Part shown: positions 1-7,222 of the stretch, piece by piece
How the letters are laid out: each line of letters opens with the position of its first letter
Position numbering within the stretch: the first letter of the stretch is position 1
DNA from: Anaerolineales bacterium
Lineage (GTDB): Bacteria > Chloroflexota > Anaerolineae > Anaerolineales > Villigracilaceae
Reading direction: 5' to 3'
Assembly: GCA_016789345.1 (NCBI GenBank)
Contig: JAEURG010000195.1
Location: forward strand, 1-32,661
DNA length: 32,661 bases
The notes under the pieces: model-generated
Seen by the model: only the letters and a program-made list of their open reading frames with translations
Databases searched by the model: none
Told to the model about the DNA's origin: nothing
Translations under genes and position numbers: made by a program

Positions 1-61
1 ATTTGAACTCTCGACCTCACGGACCCGAACCGTGCACTCTACCGGGCTGAGCCACGCCCCG
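1..61 (-). tRNA. tRNA-Pro (CGG), 3' end cut by window edge
   Basis: Read on the minus strand from 61, the sequence has a 7-nt acceptor strand CGGGGCG, T8, a D-arm GCTC..GAGT, and an anticodon stem CACGG/CCGTG closing the 7-nt loop TTCGGGT. The anticodon is CGG, which reads the proline codon CCG. The T-arm begins (GAGAG then TTCAAAT) and the rest lies outside the window. The arms and loop sizes are seen directly. The 3' acceptor strand cannot be checked here. Confidence 0.9.
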
Positions 62-90
62 AAACAAAGCGTGCGGATTATACCAAATAT

Positions 91-1014
91 TTACGGATTC
101 AAAATCACCTCAACCGTATAAACATAAATATATTTTCCATACTCAGGGTCACTGACAGACCATAAAGGATTCTCTTGTCGAAACGTCAGGCGCACAGGCG
201 TAGGTTCAGAAACCTTATAAGGCAAAGTTGTTGCAAAAGGCTGCGTATCAATTCCACTCATATTAATGATGCGCGATGAAATCGGTCTGCCATCTTGAGC
301 AATCAACTCAATCACAAACGGCTGTTCATTGAAGGGCCAAATCCGCCCGCTTAAACTTACTTCACCTGCATAAAAATTTGCTTTCTCTTTCAAACCATCC
401 ACCGAAACGCGTTCATAAATCATATTGCCTGGTGGGTTGATGGTTGTCGTTCCCACAGAAAAAAGTAAAACTGGCATCGTATTGACAATTTGAATCCTGC
501 CAAAATCATCTTTACTGCTGATGCGAATGTAACCCGTTTCACTCACAGCACGAATTTCAAACGAAATTTCAAAACGTTGAAACACGCCTTTCGGATTACG
601 GTCTAACTTTTTTAAGATGCGTTGCAAAACACGCCCATCTTCGCCGAGCAAATCCACTTGCACACGGTCACTTTCACCAGATGCAACATACGCTTGAACA
701 TTGAAAGGCGATACCAGACTCGATAACGGACCAGGCGATACAAATTGGATTTGTGCAAACTGCGTAAACCCCGCCGCAAACGTAGGGGTTGGGCTGGGTG
801 CTGTTTCCTCAACAATCGCTGTCGGGGATACGGTTTCCGTCGGAGTGACAGATGGAGTCATAGCCGCGGCTGTTGCAAACATGGCTTGACTCGTCAACGC
901 AACGGCTGTCGGAAGATAATCTGCTGGGTAAGGTGTGGGCTGAGAGTCGGTTGATTGTGAGCAACCAACTAGAAGTCCAAGAATAGAAGCGAATAATATA
1001 ATTTTCTTTTTCAT
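91..1014 (-). CDS. putative lipoprotein with Ig-like (Gmad2-like) domains
   Basis: A 307-aa protein when started at the ATG at 1014, which has a purine-rich AGGGGC just upstream. An in-frame ATG at 1032 would only add GMRGF-type residues from a repeat. The N-terminus MKKKIILF..LLVGC is a lipoprotein signal with the acceptor Cys in a LVGC lipobox. A Thr/Pro-rich linker of about 60 residues follows, then two beta-rich segments of roughly 100 residues. The first begins FVSPGPLSSLVSPF, which resembles the start of Gmad2/Ig-like modules of exported proteins. The likely location is the outer face of the cytoplasmic membrane. No catalytic motif was seen and the function is unknown. It lies alone between the tRNA and a repeat element. 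Confidence 0.75.
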   Translation of the reverse strand: MKKKIILFASILGLLVGCSQSTDSQPTPYPADYLPTAVALTSQAMFATAAAMTPSVTPTETVSPTAIVEETAPSPTPTFAAGFTQFAQIQFVSPGPLSSLVSPFNVQAYVASGESDRVQVDLLGEDGRVLQRILKKLDRNPKGVFQRFEISFEIRAVSETGYIRISSKDDFGRIQIVNTMPVLLFSVGTTTINPPGNMIYERVSVDGLKEKANFYAGEVSLSGRIWPFNEQPFVIELIAQDGRPISSRIINMSGIDTQPFATTLPYKVSEPTPVRLTFRQENPLWSVSDPEYGKYIYVYTVEVILNP

Positions 1015-1020
1015 AAAGCC

Positions 1021-1095
1021 CCTCATCCCCAACCCTTCTCCCGTTGGAGAAGGGCGTAATCCCCTCTCCCTTTTTGGGAGAGGGTTAGGGTGAGG
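1021..1095. repeat. interspersed repeat with three-way stem structure
   Basis: Two inner hairpins, CCCTTCTCC/GGAGAAGGG (1033-1054) and CCCTCTCCC/GGGAGAGGG (1062-1084), are enclosed by an outer stem of CCTCATCCCCAACCC against GGGTTAGGGTGAGG. This would fold as a three-way junction. It starts 4 nt after the stop of the M32 gene, so it may help to end that transcript. It also supplies the G-rich sequence in front of the 1014 start. It resembles the C-rich/G-rich intergenic repeats that are common in many bacterial genomes. Confidence 0.7.
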
Positions 1096-1098
1096 GAA

Positions 1099-2595
1099 TT
1101 ACAAATCATAAATATCAGAATATTTTTTAGTGAGGTAACGAACATACGCGGCGGAATCAATTTTTGAACCCGTCACTTTTTGCACAATATCTTGCGGGTC
1201 ATACTTGTGACCATATTGATGAATGTTGGCGCGCAACCATTCGCGCAATTTTTCAAACTTGCCCTTGCGGGTTAGGTCATCAAGATTTTTGATATCTTTT
1301 CTGATTTTTTCCCACAACTGCGCCGAGACGATATTGCCAAGCGCATAGGTTGAGAAATAACCAATTGAACCATACGACCAATGAATATCTTGCAAAACAC
1401 CTTGTGCATCATTGGGTGGCGTAATGCCGAGATATTCTTTCATTTTTGTATTCCAAATTTCTGTCAAATCTTTAATGCGAATGCTTCCATCTACCATGCC
1501 GATTTCAATTTCAAGACGCAACATAATATGTAAATTATATGTGGCTTCATCAGCATTGACGCGAATCAGCGAGGGTTCAACTTTGTTGATGGCTTTATAA
1601 AATTGTTTAAGTTTCACATCTTCAAGTTGTGATGAAAAAGTTTTTTTCAAGTCAGGGTAAAAATGTTCCCAGAACGGAAGTGAACGCCCGACCAGATTCT
1701 CCCACATGCGCGATTGCGACTCATGAATTGCAAGTGACGTTCCGCTTTCAAGTGAAGTTCTTTCATAAGCAGGGTTCACACCCAATTCATACAAAGCATG
1801 TCCTGCTTCGTGCATGGCGCTGAACAATGTCGCCATCGGATTTTTTTCTTCATAGCGATTGGTAATGCGCACATCATTTACGCTAAACGTCGTTTCAAAT
1901 GGATGTGGGGCTTTGTCTTGTCGTCCGCGATTAAAGTCATAACCAAATTTTGAAATAATCTTTTCGCTGAACTTCCACAATTTTTCTTCATTATATTTTT
2001 TATGCAGAAATTTATCTTTCACTTGTTTGGCTTCGCTGATGGCTTTAATCAATTCCACTTGTTTGGGTCTTAAATTGCCAAAAATTTCTTGCACTTCGGC
2101 GGTCTTCATGCCGGGTTCGTAATCATCCAACAAAACATCATACGGATGGTCAGCGGGTGGAAAGAATGAAACATATTTTTTCACCAACTCGACATTTTTT
2201 TCTAAAAACGGGAGAAAGATAGAAAAATCGGATTTACTTTTTGCTTCTACCCACGCTTCAAATGCTTTTGATGCGGCAACTGCTTGTTCAGCAATAAAAG
2301 ATGATGGCACGCGTTTGGCTTTGTCATAATTTCGTGCCGCCACGCGAATCATCGCGCCTTCATCAGTTTCATTATCCTTATATTCTTTTTTCAAATCTTC
2401 AAGCAATGTTCCCACTTCATCCGATGTAAATTTTTCTTGTGCAATTTTGCCAAGCGTTGCCAATTGTTGCCCACGCGCCTCCGCGCCCATTGGCGGCATG
2501 TTCACTTGTTGATCCCAGCCTAGCACGCTGGCGGCGCGTCCAAGGTCAGAGACTTCGCCGACAATTTCTTTCAACCGATTCAATTTATCAGACAT
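1099..2595 (-). CDS. carboxypeptidase M32 (Taq/Pfu type)
   Basis: A 498-aa cytosolic zinc metallocarboxypeptidase of family M32, which trims C-terminal residues from peptides. The length is normal for the family. The zinc site HEXXH is at residues 262-266 (HEAGH) and the third ligand, Glu292, is in HESQS. Other family landmarks are HPFETTFS near 231, DVRITNRY, IRVNADEATYNLH near 350, and WSYGSIGYFSTYALG in the last quarter. The ATG at 2595 has a clear AAAGGAG about 8 nt upstream. A TATAAT about 85 nt upstream (around 2680, just past the terminator of the preceding gene) is a possible -10 box. It is a single-gene unit. The family call is firm. The physiological substrate is not visible. Confidence 0.95.
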   Translation of the reverse strand: MSDKLNRLKEIVGEVSDLGRAASVLGWDQQVNMPPMGAEARGQQLATLGKIAQEKFTSDEVGTLLEDLKKEYKDNETDEGAMIRVAARNYDKAKRVPSSFIAEQAVAASKAFEAWVEAKSKSDFSIFLPFLEKNVELVKKYVSFFPPADHPYDVLLDDYEPGMKTAEVQEIFGNLRPKQVELIKAISEAKQVKDKFLHKKYNEEKLWKFSEKIISKFGYDFNRGRQDKAPHPFETTFSVNDVRITNRYEEKNPMATLFSAMHEAGHALYELGVNPAYERTSLESGTSLAIHESQSRMWENLVGRSLPFWEHFYPDLKKTFSSQLEDVKLKQFYKAINKVEPSLIRVNADEATYNLHIMLRLEIEIGMVDGSIRIKDLTEIWNTKMKEYLGITPPNDAQGVLQDIHWSYGSIGYFSTYALGNIVSAQLWEKIRKDIKNLDDLTRKGKFEKLREWLRANIHQYGHKYDPQDIVQKVTGSKIDSAAYVRYLTKKYSDIYDL

Positions 2596-2685
2596 GAAAA
2601 TTTCTCCTTTGATTTCTTTCCGCTTCGCTCTTGCGGGATAGTTGATTCTGTTTCTTGTTACATTTTCTTAGCCCATTATATTCTA

Positions 2686-2721
2686 AAAGAATACTGCAAC
2701 GTTAACGTTGCAGTATTCTTT
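2686..2721 (-). terminator. perfect 36-nt palindrome, likely terminator of the ABC/SH3 operon
   Basis: A 15-nt arm AAAGAATACTGCAAC and its exact complement flank GTTAAC, which is itself self-complementary. It begins 3 nt beyond the stop codon of the SH3 lipoprotein gene. On the minus strand the stem is followed by a short T run (CTTTTAGAA). The position and stem are seen directly. The terminator role is inferred. Confidence 0.75.
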
Positions 2722-2724
2722 GAT

Positions 2725-3408
2725 TTACGGGCATTTATGCTTTTCACCCAACCCATTGACCGTGACGTACACAACTTCGCCTTCTTGCACATCTACAGTT
2801 TGGATGAGTGGAACATCAGGCAAGGTAGCGTCATAAATATAATACACACCTGAATCTACTTGCACTTCGTTGAGATATTTTGCATTGGTAAATAAATTGT
2901 ATAAATATAAATCGCCAGGTTCAATGTGAAGTTCATGCTCCGTACAGTTTTTGATGTAGGCAGGTTGCGGATAATCGGTAAATGTGAAATTGGGGATTGT
3001 TTTCAAGTCACCTGTGAGTTCAGAAAAATTGGTCATTATCGAAACCCAGCCTGTTGATTCTGAATTTGGGATTTTGATTTGCACCCAACGTGAAAGTACA
3101 TCTTGACCAATCACTTCGGCACTTTCGCCTTTTTTCAAAACGCCGATGCGGCTATATGCCATGTCGGGTCCGCGGCGGATGTATAAGTTGCCACGAGCGG
3201 CAGTGATGGTCACCAAAGGTTGAGGGGTAGATAAAGTTTGGGTAACAGGAACAACTGTCGGCGTGGGAAGAGGCGTTGAAGTGCTGACCGCTGACGGCTG
3301 ACGGCTAGGAGTTGCGGTCAGCGGTCTTTCGTCTGTGGACACTTGTTGAGGTGAACATCCAATTAAAAATATGAATATCAAAATGACAAAAATAACTTTT
3401 CTATTCAT
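2725..3408 (-). CDS. SH3-domain lipoprotein of the ABC operon
   Basis: A 227-aa lipoprotein starting at the ATG at 3408 (MNRKVIFVILIFIFLIGC). The LIGC lipobox gives a lipidated Cys near residue 18. A Pro/Thr/Ser-rich linker follows, then a bacterial SH3 domain at roughly residues 70-140, recognised by NLYIRRGPD, IGVLKKGES and WVQIKI...TGWV. The C-terminal 85 residues are unassigned and contain two Cys (KNC and the final CP). The start codon overlaps the permease stop by 8 nt, so translation is probably coupled and the protein may serve the transporter. Bacterial SH3 domains commonly bind cell-wall or protein ligands. Longer in-frame upstream sequence lies inside the permease gene and is not the start. 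Confidence 0.85.
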   Translation of the reverse strand: MNRKVIFVILIFIFLIGCSPQQVSTDERPLTATPSRQPSAVSTSTPLPTPTVVPVTQTLSTPQPLVTITAARGNLYIRRGPDMAYSRIGVLKKGESAEVIGQDVLSRWVQIKIPNSESTGWVSIMTNFSELTGDLKTIPNFTFTDYPQPAYIKNCTEHELHIEPGDLYLYNLFTNAKYLNEVQVDSGVYYIYDATLPDVPLIQTVDVQEGEVVYVTVNGLGEKHKCP

Positions 3409-4624
3409 AACGAAGTGCTTCGACAGGTTCGAGGTTGGCGGCACGGCTGGCGGGGTAAATCCCGAAGAACAAACCGATGATTGCGGAAAAACTTGTCGAG
3501 AGGATGATTGCATCGGTGCCGACAATGGGAATAAAGTTTGTGCCAGAAGCAACCGCCACTTGACCAACAATATAAGCAATTAGCCAACCAAACATGATTC
3601 CAATAATGCCGCCAATTAAACTCAGCAAAGATGATTCGGTTAAGAATTGAAGCAAGATATCTTTCTTACGTGCGCCAAGTGCTTTTCTTAAACCAATCTC
3701 ACGCGTTCTTTCAGTGACCGATACCAGCATGATGTTCATAATGCCAATACCGCCGACGAGTAATGAAATACCGGCAATGCCGCCAAGGAAAATGGTTAAT
3801 ACGCCTGTAATGGATTCAAAGATGGTTAGAAAATCGGCTTGAGTGAAAATTGTAAAATCATCAAAACCAACTGGGGTGCGGTGGCGTTGACGAATAATGC
3901 TTGAAATTTCTTCTACTGCTTGCGGTACGGCTTCTGCTGAAACGGCTTGCACATAAATTACATCTACTTGGTCGCGTGCGCCACGCCGAATTAAACGTGA
4001 TTGTGCTGTAGTAAATGGAATGTAAGAACTATTATCTTCACTGCCAAATGCGCCACCGCCACGGGCAGTTAAAACGCCAATGATACGAAACGGCTGACCT
4101 TCAATGCGAATCGTTTCACCAACGACACCATCAGCACGCCCAAATAACGAAATCGCGGCTTCGGGTCCTAGCACCACTACAGACATTCTGCCTAAGATAT
4201 GCTCTGAATTGATAAACTCGCCTTCAGCCATTTGTAAATTGCGCACAGAAAAATATTCAGGTGTTGCGCCAGTGAGCGTGGCTGTTGTGTTTTCACCAGA
4301 AAATGTTAATAAAGCATTTCCTTCTAAGGTCGGTGCCACTTGTTCAACAGACGGTGCGGCAAATGGGTCTGCAATTGCGTTTGCATCAGATAATGTAAGC
4401 GGCTTGATATTATTTCCGCTTCTGCCTGTCCCTGGTCCACCGGGACCTTGTTGACTTTCAGGTGAGCCACTGAATACAAATAATAAATTTGTACCAATGC
4501 TTGAAATTGAACCAGTGATAGACGCTTGTGCACCATTACCAACTGCCAACATCGCAATGACTGCAGCAACGCCAATCACAATACCTAAAACAGTTAAACC
4601 TGAACGCATTTTATTGCCGTTCAA
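3401..4624 (-). CDS. MacB-type ABC transporter permease, 5' end interrupted by a stop codon
   Basis: Membrane subunit of an ABC efflux system of the MacB/FtsX fold. Its parts are a first membrane helix (LTVLGIVIGVAAVIAMLAVG), a large extracytoplasmic MacB_PCD domain, and three C-terminal helices ending in EPVEALRYE. The conserved TREIGLRKALGA loop is near residue 310. The called start is a TTG at 4624 without a good ribosome site. The same frame continues upstream through EALES, a TAA at 4642-4640, then MTFAQAL from an ATG at 4663 that overlaps the ATPase stop as ATGA. That arrangement is the expected natural start, so codon 8 is a nonsense codon. The remaining 407-aa frame is intact. It is expressed only if translation restarts, or if the stop is a sequencing error. 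Confidence 0.85.
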   Translation of the reverse strand: MNGNKMRSGLTVLGIVIGVAAVIAMLAVGNGAQASITGSISSIGTNLLFVFSGSPESQQGPGGPGTGRSGNNIKPLTLSDANAIADPFAAPSVEQVAPTLEGNALLTFSGENTTATLTGATPEYFSVRNLQMAEGEFINSEHILGRMSVVVLGPEAAISLFGRADGVVGETIRIEGQPFRIIGVLTARGGGAFGSEDNSSYIPFTTAQSRLIRRGARDQVDVIYVQAVSAEAVPQAVEEISSIIRQRHRTPVGFDDFTIFTQADFLTIFESITGVLTIFLGGIAGISLLVGGIGIMNIMLVSVTERTREIGLRKALGARKKDILLQFLTESSLLSLIGGIIGIMFGWLIAYIVGQVAVASGTNFIPIVGTDAIILSTSFSAIIGLFFGIYPASRAANLEPVEALRYE

Positions 4625-4639
4625 ACTTTCTAAGGCTTC

Positions 4640-4663
4640 TTATAAGGCTTGTGCAAAAGTCAT
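4640..4663 (-). other. original 5' end of the permease gene with nonsense codon
   Basis: Seven codons (MTFAQAL) starting at ATG 4663, which shares ATGA with the ATPase stop, then TAA. The codons after the stop (EALESLNGNKMRS) fit the usual MacB N-terminus without a gap. A CAA (Gln) to TAA change is the simplest explanation. Alternatives are a sequencing error, or a short coupled leader peptide followed by reinitiation at TTG 4624. Confidence 0.7.
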
Positions 4664-5364
4664 GATTTTTTCTTCCCATTTTCATCATAATCAGGGTCTA
4701 GCTCACCATCGCGTAAACGAATCACACGTTGCGTTTGTTCGGCGATGTTGGGGTCATGTGTCACGATTATTAAAGTTGTGCCACGCTCTTTGTTGAGATT
4801 TAACAACAAAGACATAATTTCTTTACCAACTTTAGAATCTAAATTTCCTGTCGGCTCATCTGCCATGATGATAGCAGGGTCGTTGACCAGTGACCTAGCA
4901 ATGGCTACGCGTTGTTGTTGACCACCCGATAATTCATACGGACGATGCGTCATTCTATCTTTTAATCCGACGGCTTCTAAGGCGGCTTGGGCTTTGGCGC
5001 GTCTTCCTTCGCTCATGCCTGCATACCGCAGTGGAAGTTCAACATTGCCCAAAGCAGTGAGCCGTGAAAGCAAATTAAAACTTTGAAAAACAAATCCGAT
5101 TTTGCGATTACGAACGCTAGCAAGTTGGTCATCATTCATATCTGCAACAGATTCGCCATCCAAAATATATTCACCCGAAGTGGGTCTATCTAAACAGCCG
5201 AGTGTGTTCATCATGGTAGATTTGCCTGAACCTGATGGTCCCATAATAGAAACGACTTCGCCGCGTTTGATATTAAATGAAACGCCGCGTAGTGCATTGA
5301 CTTCAAACTCGCCCATCATATAAGTTTTAACTAAATCTTTGGCTTGCACCACCCAATCGGTCAT
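4660..5364 (-). CDS. MacB/LolD-type ABC transporter ATP-binding protein
   Basis: A 234-aa cytoplasmic ATPase that drives the adjacent permease. Walker [10 protein letters not shown] is at 42-50, the Q-loop Gln at 94 (FVFQSF), the signature LSGGQ at 145-149, and Walker B with catalytic Glu (IIMADEP, E170). The LDRPTSGEY and [10 protein letters not shown] segments are typical of the MacB/LolD branch. The start at ATG 5364 is chosen because GGAGG lies 6 nt upstream. The frame is open to 5391, but that part overlaps the adaptor gene. The adaptor stop is 1 nt before this start, and the gene ends in an ATGA overlap with the original permease start. This is a tightly coupled operon. Confidence 0.95.
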   Translation of the reverse strand: MTDWVVQAKDLVKTYMMGEFEVNALRGVSFNIKRGEVVSIMGPSGSGKSTMMNTLGCLDRPTSGEYILDGESVADMNDDQLASVRNRKIGFVFQSFNLLSRLTALGNVELPLRYAGMSEGRRAKAQAALEAVGLKDRMTHRPYELSGGQQQRVAIARSLVNDPAIIMADEPTGNLDSKVGKEIMSLLLNLNKERGTTLIIVTHDPNIAEQTQRVIRLRDGELDPDYDENGKKKS

Positions 5365-5365
5365 A

Positions 5366-6628
5366 TTAACCTCCGCCGAATGGACCGCCAAATTGTGCGG
5401 GTGGATTCAAGATAATCAAATCGCCTTCGTTAATATCTCCGCTGGCAAGCACAGAAAAGTTATCAGATGAAGCACCCAGTGTGACGGTAATCGGAAGCGG
5501 TTGGTTATCGCGCAAAACGTACACCACTCGTTTTCCATCTATCAAACGCACGGCGCGGTTTGGAATTAATAAAACATCTTCTACTTCTTCTACCACAACA
5601 TTGACGGCAGTCGTCATACCAGGTTTGACGAGTTCATCTGCATCAGTCAGTTCAACAGTAACGGTAAAACTCACCACGCCTTGCACGGTTTCGCCAGCCT
5701 GCCCTACTTGCACTACTTTGCCGTTGTATTCTTTGTTGAGAATTGCATCAAACACCAAAACCGCTTCTTGACCAACTTTCACGCTGTTGATGTCCACTTC
5801 TGAAACTTGCACATCTACTAATAAACTGGAAATGTCGTCAATACGGAAGCCACTTGTGCCTGCTGTTACTTGGTCGCCTACCACCAAACTGGCTTGTGTA
5901 ATTGTGCCGTTGAATGGCGCGATTAAATACATTTGATTAAGCGTGGCTTTTGCCGCTTCGACTCGTGCTTTGGCGGCGGCTACTTCTTCGGACTCTTCGC
6001 CTTTGAGCAAGCGTTCATATTCGCGGCGAGCATCATTTAATCTTGATTCTGCTAAGGCTAAATCTTTATCGGCTTGGTCTATGGTTGCTTGACCCGCATA
6101 ACCGCGATATTCTTTTAATCTTAGATTGCCAAACTGGTCATAGACATATTCTTTAATATCAATTTTGCCGTTTAATTGCATGCGCCAGTTGTAGGCTTTT
6201 TCGTAGGCTTTTTCGGCTTTATCTACTGCTTGTTGGGCTTCGAGCAAGGCTGTATCAGAATTAAGTAAATTATCTAAATCTTTTTGGGCGCTGACTAAAT
6301 CGGCTTCTGCTAAAATAACGCTTTGATTCAATGAGGCTTTATCCAAACTTGCCAGCACCGTTTCTTTTGTAACCACATCACCAATTTGGGCATTGACCGA
6401 CTGGATAATGCCTGTGGTTTGCCAAGTTAATACCGCACTTTGTTTTGCCCGCACAGTCCCCGTCGCGCCGACAAAGGCTTGTAAATCACCGCGTTCGGCT
6501 GGGCTGGTTTGGTATGGGGAAACAGGCTCACCACCTGAATTGGCAAACACGACAGCCAGCAAAATCACTGCTACTACGCCGATAATTATCCATGTACGGC
6601 GAGAAAACCTTGCAAAAAATTGTTTCAT
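5366..6628 (-). CDS. HlyD/MacA-like membrane fusion (efflux adaptor) protein
   Basis: A 420-aa adaptor of the RND/HlyD family and first gene of the efflux operon. An N-terminal membrane anchor ([17 protein letters not shown], about 14-30) is followed by a lipoyl half-motif ([19 protein letters not shown]), a long helical hairpin from about 93 to 230 rich in Ala, Glu and Lys, the returning lipoyl half (LIAPFNGTI), a beta-barrel segment ([18 protein letters not shown]) and a membrane-proximal domain. It ends in a Gly-rich tail. The ATG at 6628 has GGAGG 11 nt upstream. Adaptors of this type with MacB partners also occur in bacteria without an outer membrane, where they shape substrate release. 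The substrate is unknown. Confidence 0.93.
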   Translation of the reverse strand: MKQFFARFSRRTWIIIGVVAVILLAVVFANSGGEPVSPYQTSPAERGDLQAFVGATGTVRAKQSAVLTWQTTGIIQSVNAQIGDVVTKETVLASLDKASLNQSVILAEADLVSAQKDLDNLLNSDTALLEAQQAVDKAEKAYEKAYNWRMQLNGKIDIKEYVYDQFGNLRLKEYRGYAGQATIDQADKDLALAESRLNDARREYERLLKGEESEEVAAAKARVEAAKATLNQMYLIAPFNGTITQASLVVGDQVTAGTSGFRIDDISSLLVDVQVSEVDINSVKVGQEAVLVFDAILNKEYNGKVVQVGQAGETVQGVVSFTVTVELTDADELVKPGMTTAVNVVVEEVEDVLLIPNRAVRLIDGKRVVYVLRDNQPLPITVTLGASSDNFSVLASGDINEGDLIILNPPAQFGGPFGGG

Positions 6629-6668
6629 TGATTTATAGTCCTCCAGAGGATACTACTTGTATTTGTAA

Positions 6669-6720
6669 GGGCACAGCGGAACAATTTGCAGTCAAAATCA
6701 TAATTCGACCTGCTGTGCCC
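6669..6720. repeat. GGGCACAGC...GCTGTGCCC long hairpin repeat
   Basis: A 9-bp stem GGGCACAGC/GCTGTGCCC encloses a 34-nt middle that contains GTCAAAATCATAA. A second element at 10996-11055 has a matching stem and the same GTCAAAATCATAA in its loop, so the two are copies of one interspersed element. Confidence 0.7.
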
Positions 6721-6854
6721 CTGCATTTTTGAATATCACAATTCTGCCAGATATACGTGGAGAAATTGTGGAAGTTTCTTTACAACCGCTGAACATTCTA
6801 ATTCACTTCACTAAAAGTGGGATTGGTTATCAAGTGGAATTAACGAAGGTTTAA
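6720..6854 (+). pseudogene. possible 3' remnant of a lost gene
   Basis: An open frame of about 44 codons ends with TAA at 6854. Its translation, from about NITILPDIRGEIVEV through ILIHFTKSGIGYQVELTKV, alternates hydrophobic and polar residues as a real beta-rich protein end would. There is no start codon with a ribosome site, and its upstream part runs into a repeat hairpin. The family is not recognised. Chance is not excluded at this length. Confidence 0.3.
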
Positions 6855-6877
6855 TACTTTTATAAAAAAAGACCTCC

Positions 6878-6896
6878 AAAGGTGACAGTCACCTTT
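6878..6896. repeat. solo palindrome AAAGGTGAC-A-GTCACCTTT
   Basis: A 9-bp perfect palindrome around a central A. It contains the core GTGACAGTCAC found in each arm of the double palindromes at 14792-19724. It looks like a single arm (solo unit) of that family. Confidence 0.65.
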
Positions 6897-7164
6897 TTGC
6901 ATTTGCAAACCTTACATGTTTTTGTCCGTTTCTGTTCCTTCGTGAAGCACCCCGCGCGAAGCAAATGAACATACCCATATATAGGCAGTACCGCACCTCA
7001 ACCCAAAACGAAAAAAGAGTATAGGCACAGTATAAGCACCCTGCCATCAAACCCACTTTTACACCTAAAAAATACCCCCACCGGTGGATGCAAACTGTCA
7101 ACTACTATCTTCTGTTTACTGACAACTGATTACTGCTTTCTTTTTCCACCAACTCCCGACCATT

Positions 7165-7200
7165 CAGACCTGTCAGACCTGTTAGACCTGTTAGACCTGT
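7165..7200. repeat. four tandem 9-mers (YAGACCTGT)
   Basis: Two copies of CAGACCTGT are followed by two of TAGACCTGT, directly upstream of the -10 box at 7210. The array covers the -35 position of the next gene, so a change in copy number would change that promoter. Confidence 0.8.
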
Positions 7201-7209
7201 TCCCTTTGT

Positions 7210-7215
7210 TATAAT
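7210..7215 (+). promoter_or_regulatory. -10 box TATAAT, leaderless start
   Basis: TATAAT ends 7 nt before the ATG at 7223, so transcription should begin at or next to the start codon. No ribosome site lies between them. No clear -35 hexamer is present at 17 nt spacing; CCTGTT from the 9-mer array occupies that place. Confidence 0.65.
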
Positions 7216-7222
7216 CTCCCAC

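Larger units (their letters stand above)
6629..7222. other. 594-nt intergenic region without an intact gene
   Basis: It holds a long imperfect hairpin (6669-6720), a possible gene remnant (6720-6854), a short palindrome of the GTGACAGTCAC type (6878-6896), four tandem 9-mers (7165-7200) and the -10 box of the next gene (7210). A 70-codon minus-strand reading frame at 6889-7101 has no start signal and no recognisable protein. The operon promoter for the minus-strand genes must lie here but I could not fix a convincing -35/-10 pair. Confidence 0.7.

Noticed and set aside
4640-4642. TAA read as a sense codon (recoding) in the permease
   Set aside because: All other genes here end normally at TAA, TAG or TGA, and no recoding signal is visible; point mutation or base error is simpler.
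6889-7101. 70-codon minus-strand frame in the intergenic region
   Set aside because: There is no ribosome site, it is an unlikely Cys/aromatic-rich composition, and part of it lies in a palindrome.
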